Assembly: GCF_047948215.1 (NCBI RefSeq)
Contig: NC_134455.1
Location: 305,802,147 to 305,866,146 of the forward strand
Direction of reading: 5' to 3'
Length of the DNA: 64,000 bases
Source of the DNA: Lycorma delicatula
Lineage: Eukaryota; Arthropoda; Insecta; Hemiptera; Fulgoridae
Shown: in pieces, positions 46,121 to 57,248 of the stretch
How positions within the stretch are numbered: the stretch's first letter is position 1
Layout of the letters: each line of letters begins with the position of its first letter
The notes under the pieces: generated by a model
Told to the model about the DNA's origin: nothing
Databases searched by the model: none
What the model saw: only the letters and a program-made list of their open reading frames with translations
Program-made: the position numbers and the translations under genes

Positions 46121-46895
46121 ATTGAATGCCATAGAATTGTTTATTTCTCAACCATTCTTCGCCTCAAAACTGATAAAAATCTGTAAATTTCAGAATCAGC
46201 AGGGAACTAAAGATGTTGTCTATCCGATTTTATTGTCACATTTTTCAATGATAATGATCATGTTGTTTTTACATATAATGGTCAGCGTAGATTTCATTGG
46301 GGTAGTTAAAAAAATAAATAACTTCCATATTTAAATCCCGTATTATGAAACCGTTTGTATTGAAGGAGAAAAGTTTCTCAGATAAGAGATAAAATATAGA
46401 TAATACAAAGCGTATGTTGGTTAAAACAGTATTTCAATTTAGCTGTTATTTTTTAGTAGGAGATAATATTTTTATAAAACAAAATAAATTACCTAAATTT
46501 TTATAATTTCAAAAATTTAATGAATAAAGAAAGTAAACAAAGCTATAAGTTAAGAAAAGAAATATATTTGTAACATTAAAATAAATATTTTTTTTTTTTT
46601 AAATAGAAAAACAGTATTTCTGAGGATATATTTCTCATCGGATAAAAAAATTTATCGCGCTGAAATTTAATATTTTTTATTTTTACTTTCTTCATCCTTA
46701 TATAGTGTTAAGTAAATTTTTGTTATTAAACTAATAAAACATGGTATGAACAAACTTAATATAATAAAACAGTGATATAAACAATATGTTTATTTACTGA
46801 TGAAATAAATATATAGGTGATTCAGTAGGAAAAGCAGTAATCTGGGGAATGATTGTAGAGCTTGAAATAAGGAAAAACATTTACATAAATATATG
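46121..46895. other. AT-rich stretch
   Basis: Nothing recognisable. The frame at 46122-46334 is AT-driven. Confidence 0.5.
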
Positions 46896-47680
46896 TCATC
46901 TGCTGATGATATAGTAATTCTAGTCGAGAGTAAAAAGGATTTAGAAGAAACAATGAACGGCATAGATGAAGTCCTACGCAAGAACTATCGCATGAAAATA
47001 AAAAATAACAAAACAAAAGTAATGAAATGTAGTAGAAATAACAAAGATGGACCACTGAATGTGAAAATAGGAGGAGAAAAGATTATGGAGGTAGAAGAAT
47101 TTTGTTATTTGGGAAGTAGAATTACTAAAGATGGACGAAGCAGGAGCGATATAAAATTCCGAATAGCACAAGCTAAACGAGCCTTCAGTAAGAAATATAA
47201 TTTGATTATATCAAAAATTAATTTAAATGTCAGGAAATGATTTTTGAAAGTATATGTTTGGAGTGTCGCTTTAATGGAAGTGAAACTTGGACAATCAGAG
47301 TATCTGAGAAGAAAAGATTAGAAGCTTTTGAAATGTGGTGCTATAGGAGAATGTTAAAAATCAGATGGGTGGATAAAGTGACAAATGAAGAGGTATTGCG
47401 GCAAATAGATGAAGAAAGAAGCATTTGGAAAAATATAGTTAAAAGAAGAGACAGACTTATAGGCCACATACTAAGGCATCCTGGAATAGTCGCTTTAATA
47501 TTGGAAGGACAGGTAGAAGGGAAAAATTGTGTAGGCAGGCCACGTTTGGAATATGTAAAACAAATTGTTAGGGATGTATGATGTAGAGGGTATACTGAAA
47601 TAAAACGACTAGCACTAGATAGGGAATCTTGGAGAGCTGCATCAAACCAGTCAAATGACTGAAGACAAAAAAAAAAAATG
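46896..47680 (+). mobile_element. 5'-truncated copy of the RTE-like LINE
   Basis: Plus-strand relative of the 22.5-25.75 kb element. It starts abruptly within the FADD box (SSADDIVILVESKKDLEETM) and ends GCATCAAACCAGTCAAATGA with CTGAAG and an A-run at 47667-47680. Coding remnants: MNGIDEVLRKNYRMKIKNNK, VEEFCYLGSRITKDGRSRSD, then a TGA at about 47238 where the minus copy has an Arg/Lys codon. After a small deletion (ALYGSETWT-type block reduced to a frameshift) comes FEMWCYRRMLKIRWVDKVTN to the end. Inactive. The 5' truncation is typical of incomplete target-primed reverse transcription. Confidence 0.88.
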
Positions 47681-48304
47681 TCCGAAAACTCTTTGTTATC
47701 CAGTTATTGCTAGCGAAAAATTTCATCCGGATTTCAGTTCCCTGGTAAAATATGTTAAAAATAAATTAAGGCGTAATACAACTACAATTTTATAACTACA
47801 TTGAGTAATGTGTTGAAATTAATTTTGAAAGTTACATTTAGTGTTGTCAACCTAGTTATTCAAATATCTAAATTTATTGTACTAAAATCAGCTGCTATTA
47901 TTTTTTACAAATTCCTAATATTTTTCTGTTAAGCCTGTTTTTTTTAATAATAATAGTTGATGGTTTTTTTGTTTCTGTGGATTTTATTACAACAATGATT
48001 TCAGTATTAAATTCTCTACAAGTTTTGTAATAAAATTTAGGAATTTATCAGTCATTTAACAATGTTATTGTACTTCAACCTAAAAAAAAAACGTGTTTTT
48101 CATCGTCGAATTTTTGTTTTACGGTGGATAAAAATTACAGGAGATACAGTTCTAGGGCATTTTTTATTGGATTTTTTCAGGTCAATAAACCATTATATTT
48201 ATCCCTTATACAACGCCTTAAAAATTTCATTTTGACAATATATTTCTGGGGGAACTGTGATCCGAGCGAAGTTTTTGCTTGCTCCAACTCGATAATAAAG
48301 ATTG
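47681..48304. other. AT-rich stretch
   Basis: Nothing recognisable. The frame at 48124-48309 has no family features. Confidence 0.5.
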
Positions 48305-48493
48305 TTTAGCGATTTAAGAGCTTCAAACTCAAACATATAACACTACACAAATAGTTTACCCTAAACTGATCTTTATATGAAAGTGATTATAAAGGTTCAT
48401 ATCTCCGACAGTTCTTTGAACGTGGTAAGGTGTCTTAGTCATGCTAAAGGATTATTATAGGTTTAGAGTTACAGGATAATGACTCTGATACTT

Positions 48494-48534
<41 letters not shown>

Positions 48535-48810
48535 AATAATTATAATTTAAAATTATATATATTATAATTATTATATATTAAATTATATAGTTAAATTAAT
48601 ATATTGTTTTTTGAACTTAGTTACCTTACTAGTTGGCTGGAGAGGTATGATAAGAGACATACAAAAACAAAATAAATGCTTTCACAGCTATAAACGAAAA
48701 ATGTATCCAGTTTCTTCCAGTATTATAATTACGTGTATTCTTACAGTACGATTGCTCGAAAATAAAATAATCGTTCTCCATCTTTTAACAAATATTTTAT
48801 TAAAAAAATA
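48305..48810 (+). repeat. Duplicated segment, copy 2
   Basis: Second copy of 45641-46120, offset about 2.66 kb, same orientation. Microsatellite at 48497-48528 at the same relative place, followed by extra TAAT-rich sequence not in copy 1. Substitutions and small indels are frequent, so the duplication is not recent. Confidence 0.85.
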
Positions 48811-49784
48811 AAATTTTTATAAAACGTTTTCCTTATTTCAAGCGTTACAATCAGTTTCCAAATCATTTCCCTTTTCTCCTGAATTACTCTTTATGAATAT
48901 ACATAAACTTATATCAGATAAACTTCTTTTGTCAGTTCAGATAATTATTTATGTTATATATGAATTCAGATTTGATGATTTTATGTTAAATCAAATTAAG
49001 TTAAATTTGAATCTGTTTTTGAAAAATTTAATTACAGTACAGTGTAATTATATTTTAGCCTCCTATTTCTATGTTATTTGTTAACATATCATTTAAATGT
49101 TTTTTTCAGTTATTTTATGAACGGTTTTATTCAACTCTCCATTCCTTCTTCGGGAATCCTATATCCTCATTATTTTTTTTAATGTAATTTTTTCTCTAAG
49201 GTTTTGTTCTTCTACATATTCCTCTATTATCACATTAATTAAAACTGGACTCTTAATTAATGGTTATATAGTGTTTATTCGTTTAAGAACCAGACTTCAT
49301 AACAATTTTTTAAACTAGGTAATTTTCAAAACAATAATTTCCTGTAAAATCACATTTCAATGCCTATTTGTTCTTTCGTTTTTTCTACTGCCTGTGTTTT
49401 AATAATTTAAATTTATGGTTCATCAAGATATTTTCAAGAACTCTTTTTTAGTGTTAGTTTGCATAGTGTACTTTATTTATATAAAAACAATTCTTGTGTA
49501 AGGTACTTTGCCTTTTTAAGAACAATTTTATTGATTATATTTTTTTTTTATTTATAACTTTCAATAAAATTTCTTATAAATATAACTAATCACTTCAATT
49601 ATAATCTGAAAAATTAGGTAAAATAGATAGTAAGATAGACATATATATTTTTTTTTAATTAAAAAATGGTGAGTAAAAAAAATAAATAGAAAAAAGGAAA
49701 AAGGGAAGAAATAAAAAAAACAATAACAGTAATTATTTAAAAAATTTTAAAATAGAGTTATAAAAATATATATTTAAAAATGCG
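48811..49784. other. AT-rich stretch
   Basis: Nothing recognisable. The frame at 48893-49084 is AT-driven. Confidence 0.5.
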
Positions 49785-50235
49785 ATGTGGACACTACATG
49801 ACTTCCTTGTACGTCTATTAAATTACATATACACATTTTTTTTAACGAAAAGTACATAAAATTTTATTTCATTAATAGCTTCTGTTATTTTTTCACATTT
49901 TTTTTATTGTTATTATTCAATTATTTATTGTAAAACTTTTTTTTACAATCAGAGTTAATAATTATTAATAAATCAATATATTTAAATTAAGAAAAAGTAG
50001 ATGAAGTCGGATTTGAACCGATCTGCCTTTCTCTTGTAAGATCCAAATATTTCATTAATTAGAATCTTATTTGGATATAACTCTGAAACCAATGAAAATA
50101 AGTACAGTATGATATATCTTTGAAAAAAATCTCAATGTGGGCTTATTACTGCAGTTAAGAAAAAGTCCATAATACATTTTTTTTTTTTGATTTTGGGTTT
50201 TTTGGACAATTTTTATCTAGTCTATTGCTTGAACT
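49785..50235 (-). repeat. Dispersed repeat, copy E (3' part)
   Basis: On minus it begins near plus 50235 (CAATAGACTAGATAAAAATT), then TCCAAAAAACCCAAAATC, AACTGCAGTAATAAGCCCAC, TTATTTTCATTGGTTTCAGA, the shared AT-rich middle with ATTGATTTATTAATAATTAT, and the 3' end TGTAATTTAATAGACGTACA with AGGAAGTC and TGTAGTGTCCACATCGCATT at plus 49785-49810. It lacks the ~90-bp patch seen in copy D. Confidence 0.8.
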
Positions 50236-51460
50236 CTTGCTAAATGTCCCTAAAACATATTTTATAAGTCTAGATATAGCATTCAAACTATTAAATCATA
50301 TAAATTTGGTAAAAACCAGCATTGATTGAAAATTCATCTCAAAAAGGGGAGACTTTTGAAACACCATTATCTTTGAAATTATTACACGTATAAAAAATGT
50401 GATTAATAGGTATAAAAAAATTACTCTTAGGATATTTTTTCGAGATTTATCCCTATTTCCGTATACTCCTTATCTTTCTTTTTATTTCTTCAAATGTTAA
50501 TGGGATCGATGCGTTTTGATTCTAAAATTAACAGAGACTACCCTAAAAATTTCAAGTTTCTACATCAATTCGTTCCTGAGATATTAAAAGAAATAAAAGT
50601 GGAAACATATACTAGGTTTGAGAAAATTTTATCCGACTTTATTTTTTATTGCGGTAACCAGTTGTCACACGGAAGAAGAACCGTCGTGGAATAAGACCTT
50701 GATTCGTATTGGTTGTGATGAGTCACTACTCATTAAAGTTCAAAAGTTCTGTTAAAAGATCATTAAAGTCCTGTTCTCATTAAAGTTCAAAATGACTATA
50801 CAGGTTGAGCAGAGAATATGAGTTAAATTTTGTCAGATAATTTACGTAAGTAGAGCAAATAAAGATTTAAACGCTTTCTATGATCAAGCAATTTTTTGAA
50901 TAGATTATAAGAAATGGGACAAGAGGAATTATGGTGGTCACTAATAATTACTTCGAAAATTGTTTCCAACAATGGAATTATCGCTCGGTAAGTGTTATAT
51001 TAGAAGGGGCCTAATTTATAGGAGACAGGTCATTGAATTGAATAGATTTAGTATTTTTGTTTTTATAAACCAAGGACGAATACATTTTGATCACATTTCC
51101 TACATAAACACATACATATGTTTAAAAGCATGTTTTTTGCAGGATCTTGATGTTTTATGATAACTTTTAAGTCTTTATGGCTCACCTTTTTTAATATTCT
51201 AAAATATAATAGTGTAAAAGAAAAATGTCAGAAGCTATATATATTAGTCACGAAATATTTTTAGTTTTTTAATTTCACTGACTGCTTAACTGGTGATTGG
51301 CATTCAAAGCTAAATTATTTATTTTTAAACTTAAACTATTTTCATTTACTTTAAAGATTTTTTTAATATTTTTAATTATTTACTTACATTCTAGAAAATT
51401 TTGATACGAGTTAACTATGTCTACAAGTTTTAAGAATATCTCATGAAACTATTAAAAAGT
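50236..51460. other. AT-rich stretch
   Basis: No confident gene. The frame at 50494-50694 (FKFLHQFVPEILKEIKVETY) and the one at 50960-51160 have no recognised family. Confidence 0.45.
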
Positions 51461-51965
51461 AGCGGCTATCCACGGCTTCGCGCGCGTACCTGACGTGTAG
51501 CTTAAGCTCTTTGACGCTCATTAGATCTTCAGTTTCAGAAGCTCTGGTTGCAGCTAGCGGATATTATCGCAGCTGAACACTAAGCAAGTGAGAGTAACAA
51601 TGAGGTTTGAAATGGATGAAAAGGAGATAGCAGATGAAATGGTGGCTTACTCTCACAACAAGATAAAGAACAAAACAGTTGGCTATCAATTTTTTACTTC
51701 GGTATCAGAGACCAGGCAAATTGAATTTGTAGTAAATTGTATGGTTATTCAGAAAATTACCACCACGTTGATCAATTTTCTCACTCTTTTCGAAAAACCT
51801 CATAGCTGAGCGTTAAAATTTTGTTTCAGTGGGTTTTAAAAGGGAGTTGAGGGAGTTTATTCAAAATAAAATGTATATATAGCTTTTCTCCTGTTTTTGA
51901 GCTGTTAGGGTGCAAAATTTCATCACGCTCGGAATAAAACTGGATTTTTTTAAAAGACATAACAA
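51461..51965. mobile_element. Possible Helitron-like non-autonomous fragment
   Basis: Begins AGTAGCGGCTATCCACGGCT with TCGCGCGCGTACC, like the reverse complement of a Helitron 3' hairpin region but without a clean CTAG. A 73-codon frame (51588-51809: MRFEMDEKEIADEMVAYSHN) follows, then AAGGGAGTTGAGGGAGTTTA with TTCAAAATAAAATG and GAGCTGTTAGGGTGCAAAAT. The last part resembles the noncoding sequence beside the helicase remnant at 32.2-32.4 kb. Tentative. Confidence 0.35.
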
Positions 51966-53028
51966 CATAAAACATGCTTCTTTATATATATAAATATCGC
52001 ATCAAAATATATTAAATAATGTGGAAAAAATTACAATTAATACGATTACAAATATTTAAAAATTAATAGGTTTATCTAAAACTATTTGTCCTTTTATTAA
52101 TGAAAAAAAATACGCATGCTTACTTTATCTCATTAAAAGAAAAATTTATTTTTAGTATTGCTGTTGTTATTATTATAATGGTTATTTATTATCTTTAGTC
52201 ATTCGTAAAAATAGTTTTAAAAAATAAACTACCGTAAAATATGCAACAAATAAAATGATAAACATATAACTTAATTATAATTTTAAATAGAGGGTGATAT
52301 TTTATATCACGTGAAGTAAAACATCTCAGAAGGGCTACAGTATATTTATGCTGATCAAATATATTTGCATATTTGACATTAGGCTCGGTTGCGTTCAGCT
52401 ACAAAGACATGACACAAAATGTAGGTGGTGATATTAAATATATCATCATGTATTAAAAAAGATGTATATGTATGAATACTACAATAAGAATGATGAAAAT
52501 TATTATATATCTTCATCATAACAGCAATCATTTATAATTTTCATGCTTAGAGATTCAAATAAGATAATTTATCAGTTACTTTTATTTATATGATTGCAAT
52601 AAATGAACATTTATTCTGCAATTAATAAATTTTAATGGATTGAGTTGTGCATAATACGTACATAATTTCATCATTTCATTTATATATATATATATATATA
52701 TTTGATACAAGCAGTATAATAAATCATAAAATGACGTATTTTACCTTAAAAAATAAGCGAGAAAGCAAGGAATAAATTTTCTTTGAGCAGCTGAACTTTT
52801 ATACATAACTAAACTACACCATATTATAGAAATCCGTCCTACTGAAACACAGAGACCAATGTTTGACTGGAATTATTATGACTTTGATATCTTTTTACTT
52901 TATTGAAATTAAGTACCAAACACCATATTTTTAGCTACTGTTAATCATAAATATATATATATTATATTAATCCGATCAACCCAAGTACAGAGTTAATAAA
53001 ATAAAATAAAAATAGGATGACACCTACC
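51966..53028. other. AT-rich stretch
   Basis: Nothing recognisable. Short (TA)n repeat near 52681-52701. Confidence 0.5.
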
Positions 53029-53345
53029 TTATTCCATAATCCAAGCAAAAGCTCTTTCGCGAGTACCTCGCGAAATCAGTTGCTCTATAATTTTTCTAAT
53101 TTTTCGTGGCAAAATACGATTTTTTCTCTGTACAGAGACAGTTTGCGCGGCAATCTCTCGGGATTCTACACCCAAAAATGACAACAAAAGTTCATATAAA
53201 CATAGATCAAAAAATGGTTCGTTAGCGAGTTTCCGACGCGAAACATTTAGCCCCTGTTTTTGTTCCTTCTGTGAAATTAAACCTTACCAAAATTTTAGGC
53301 CTTTAGCTTCCAACAATGACTCCTTCAAGGCGCTGAGCATCCACG
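53029..53345 (-). other. Unassigned minus-strand open frame with one internal stop
   Basis: A minus frame starts at an ATG near 53340 (MLSALKESLLEAKGLKFW), meets one TAA at 53284-53286, then stays open for 84 codons to a TAA at 53029-53031. It includes QKEQKQGLNVSRRKLANEPF, DLCLYELLLSFLGVESREIA and AQTVSVQRKNRILPRKIRKI followed by IEQLISRGTRERAFAWIME. Composition is clearly less AT-rich than the flanks, and the peptide looks protein-like. I recognise no family. A perfect CpG-rich hairpin TTTCGCGAG-TAC-CTCGCGAAA lies inside it at 53055-53075. It could be an old gene fragment, an exon or part of an unclassified element. Confidence 0.4.
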
Positions 53346-55500
53346 ACTACACTCGACATATAAGTGATTAGAGATTGGAGCCTGTCTGTCCAGTTGGGAG
53401 CACCAATTTACGAATAAATAATTTGGCGTTGAACATAAGCACAAACTAAACAAAATTTAAAAAGTCATCAGTGATAAGTTTTGAAAGGAAAATCTCGTTC
53501 CTTCCCGGGGATAAGTTAATAGATCTTTAAAATGTTACGTCAGATCTCTATGAAGTTAGTATAGCACCTTTAATAATTTTAATAGAAAAAAAAATTTAAA
53601 TATTACATAACTATTATGATAAAAAAACTTCCTTACAAAACAGTTTAAAACAGTTTAACATTATACTACTTTTTCGAAGACTTAATCAGTTATAAAACTC
53701 TAGCTGATTCGAATTTTAAATAAATTTGTACATTACACTTTCAATTTATCAATTTAGATTTTTCAATTTCCACGTCAAATCTTAGAGTTTTTTGTCGAAA
53801 ACTATCTCAAATATAGAAATTATTCAAATCTACTTAATTTTGGAATATTTTTGATATATTTTTCTAACTTCCATATTATGCAGTGTACAATAATTTAGTA
53901 TAATAATTTTACACTCGTCAAATTTATGTTTTTATTCAAGGAATAATTCTCATATTCAGTCATACTTAGGAAAATATTAAATGTTAAAAATAGACTACAT
54001 ATTAAATATTAAACTGACTAGATAAAAATACTTTAAAATTATATATTATAAAGTTAGCTTACGGGTCAAGGTAATACATACTAATATAATATTAATAGTA
54101 GTAACCAATCAGAAAATTTTCTTTACTTTATGCCCACTCTTTGTACCACAGTGTACACTATAGTGTTGTTATAACAAATCACGGTACAGTTTACATTTTT
54201 GTTTTGTTTTAAGAAAAAATTCTCATTACTTCTAAATGAAAGTACTGTGTTTACAAACAAAACATAAGCGTTTAGACATTATAAAAAATTAATTTATGAG
54301 AAATAAAAAAAAAATATATATATATTTTTATTATACTCTTATATACACACACCATGTATGGTGTGTAGATCTATATAAAAATTATGTATTTCTGAAAATT
54401 AAATTAAATTGTTCTAATTAAAAAAAAAAAATTAGTTATTGTTTTTAATTATATTCATTACTTGATACGAAATGTGATTTCAAAATATTCATTTATTTAT
54501 CTTTTATTATTTATAAACTAGTTCAAAAAGTGAAAAAAAAAAAATTAAATCAAAATACAGAAATGCTACCACCGCCTGTGATCGAAGTATAAAAAATATT
54601 ATAGAACATCTGTTACCTTCATATGCTAGTATACGTGGTTATTGATGATCCCTATTATATAATATTGGCGACAGCATGTTATTCTCCTTTTAAAATCAAT
54701 ACAAGTATAACTAGAAAAATTTTGTAATCTTTTGGCACTTTTTAAAATTTAAATAAATTCGTTTTCATTAATTTACTAATTAATGATAAATACTTACTAA
54801 TTTTCTTCATAATCAGTTTCACAAAAAAGATGAAAAAGCTTTCTCATTAAATTTGAGTACCTTGTTTTTCAATCTTTACGAATATAATTTATATCGAAGT
54901 AGTTAAAAATGTGTATTAACAATTCATATGAATGAAAGTAGATAATATTTTTTATTTTTAATGAAATTATCTAAAATAAGATCATACTGTTTTACGTTAT
55001 GATTGTTTAGAAACTGCTTCGAAATATGCCTCTTGAAGATAATAAAAAGTGAATATATTTCTAATTTATATTATTATATTTACTTCAATTTATCTCTTAA
55101 ACTACTGCTGAAATATAATTTTTAAACGTTGAGATCTTCAAAAAAACGTTGTTAATCATACTCTTTTCTGTTTACAATTGTTCAAAAATATAAACCGAAA
55201 ATACTTTATAAAAAAAATCACGAATAAATCCAGTTCAATTTATCAAAATACTTATTTTATTGAAAATATCGTTAGGGTTACGATTAAAAATTGAACTCTT
55301 TTTTTCATTTGCGGCTAATTCGTCTGAATAATGGTAATCCTGCATATTGAATAAAAATGTATATTTAGTATCTTGTACTTTTTACTGGACTGAGATTCTT
55401 TCTTACAGTGAATTATTCTATGGTATTTCACTTATCTTTTAATTTCACAACATGACTACATATTTACATAAAAGTTCAGAATAGAATTTATTCTGTTCCA
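53346..55500. other. Mostly AT-rich stretch
   Basis: The first ~170 bp (to about 53520) keep the even composition of the preceding open frame and probably belong to the same unit (GAGCCTGTCTGTCCAGTTGG, CCTTCCCGGGGATAAG). The rest has no signal apart from an 8-bp hairpin at 54347-54366. Confidence 0.5.
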
Positions 55501-57248
55501 CTTTTTGTTGGAGACAAGTTCTTTCTTTGTAGTTGGAGTTCAATCTTCACCCATCTTTAATGACGAATTATGCAAAATAATTAAAATTTTTATTCCATGT
55601 GTCAAAATTTCTCTGGACGGCTTATATTCTGCTTTGCGCTTTTCCTTCTATGTTCTCTGTAGGGTTCATCTCAGTGAAACATCCAACAATAGTCAGTCAT
55701 AATCATAGCAGTCCATTTTCCTTGATATCTCCATTTCTTTCATGTCCGATGAAATCCCTCACGCATCTCTTCGCTAACGGCACACAGAATTTCAGGAAAA
55801 TAGTTGACAAATGAATTTAGGAAGTGAATCTTCAAGCTCATGGAACAGCCTAAATTGTTGAACTTCTATAGGATGTTCCTAACTATTGATTTGATACTTC
55901 TTATTTTCCTGAAACTTGCTTATTACGCCTTTAACGGCACCACAGACTTCTTTTTCTGCAACTTCAATTTTCTTCTCAAAATTACTATCGATGATAAGTT
56001 TTCTAATGCCATGACCAATAAAGACACCCTCTTTTAGTTTAGGTTGATAAGACTGAAAATTTGTCACAGATGTATTTAAAACATTTACCTCCTTTTGCTA
56101 AGGCTTCCACAAATCACCTCATCAATCCTAACTTGATATGTAGAGGTGGAAGGAGAACTTTATACGGATCTATGATAGCTTTCCAGAGCACATTTTTGGT
56201 TCCAAATTCTAATAAAGCTCTTTTTTGCCAATCTTTACTTATCCAATGATGTTATTTGTCTCTGCTATCCGATTCACACAAAAAACAAGGAAACTTTGTG
56301 TGTCCTCCTTGCTGTCCTAGAAGTATCGATATTATTTTGAGATTGCCCCATGTAATCCTCTTATGATTGTCGTATTTAATTTTATCGATAACGATTTCCA
56401 AATTATCGTAACCCTCTTTTAAATAGATAGAATGTCCGACGACAGGTATTGACGGATCAGTACTCCCACTGTAAAGGATAACTTTGAGGCTTCTTTTCGA
56501 CGAATCTATGAACAGTCTCAAATCAGTACTTTCATACGGAATGTTAAATCGAGTCAAAAATCAACGTACATCAGTGCAGAATACTAATTCACCTTGTTCC
56601 AAAAAATATGGAAGAAACTCCTGTTGTTTGTAACTGAACCAGAAAAATGAGGTACTAGCTGCTAGCAGATTCTTCTCTTTAAGCATGCAACCAAGCAATT
56701 ATGAATTTCTTTTGGTCAGATGTAAGTCTCAAACCAAATCGTTTAGTTCTGATTGTGAATAAAGCTCTGGTTCACAGGTATCTCCGGGTTCGTACTCATC
56801 GATGGTATCTTCGTTTAAATTACTTGTGTCATGTAAATTTTTTGGTGGAATTGGCACTGATACGTCTGGACTATGAGGAACCGGGCGTATAGCGGATGGA
56901 ATATTTGTATAGCCGATTTTTTTTATTCTTCAAATTGCAAACGTCACCAGTCGAACAAAAATAATAGTTATTAGTGTGATTTTGTGGCTCTCACCACACC
57001 ATTGGAACTCTAAATTTGAACGCTTCTTGTTCACCCTATGACCACCGTCTAAGTCCTTCAACATATTTGTAGCATACGTAGTGGAATGCCCAAGTTTTGT
57101 CTTCATCTCCTATTTTCATTTCGAAATACGCGAGGGTCATTTGTCGAACGAAACTTGTTATATATATTTATTTTTGCCGTTCCACTATTAATTCGCCAAA
57201 AATGTAACAAAAAGAATGTGCAAAATTTTTGCAGCCTTTTAAAGCCAT
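55501..57248 (-). pseudogene. Degenerate copy of an uncharacterised multi-copy arthropod gene family
   Basis: On minus it starts at an ATG near 57248 (MALKGCKNFAHSFCYIFGEL), a Cys-containing N-terminus. It runs in broken frames through FGLRLTSDQKKFIIAWLHA, TSFFWFSYKQQEFLPYFLEQ, then the best-preserved block LRLFIDSSKRSLKVILYSGS ... NLKIISILLGQQGGHTKFPC with FLCESDSRDK (56557-56252). DWQKRALLEFGTKNVLWKAI and LLPPLHIKLGLMR follow, then after a frameshift KEGVFIGHGIRKLIIDSNFE, and finally TDYCWMFH- and RREHRRKSAKQ-like remains near 55650. I know these blocks from a family predicted in many copies in aphids and other arthropods, usually called uncharacterised. Its copy number suggests a mobile or amplified origin. 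Many stops and frameshifts; no introns evident. Confidence 0.75.

Noticed and set aside
53265..53286. Tiny intron (GTAAG...TTTCACAG) removing the stop in the 53-kb frame
   Set aside because: The candidate is only about 19 nt, far too short for a spliceosomal intron. The stop is better taken as a real break.
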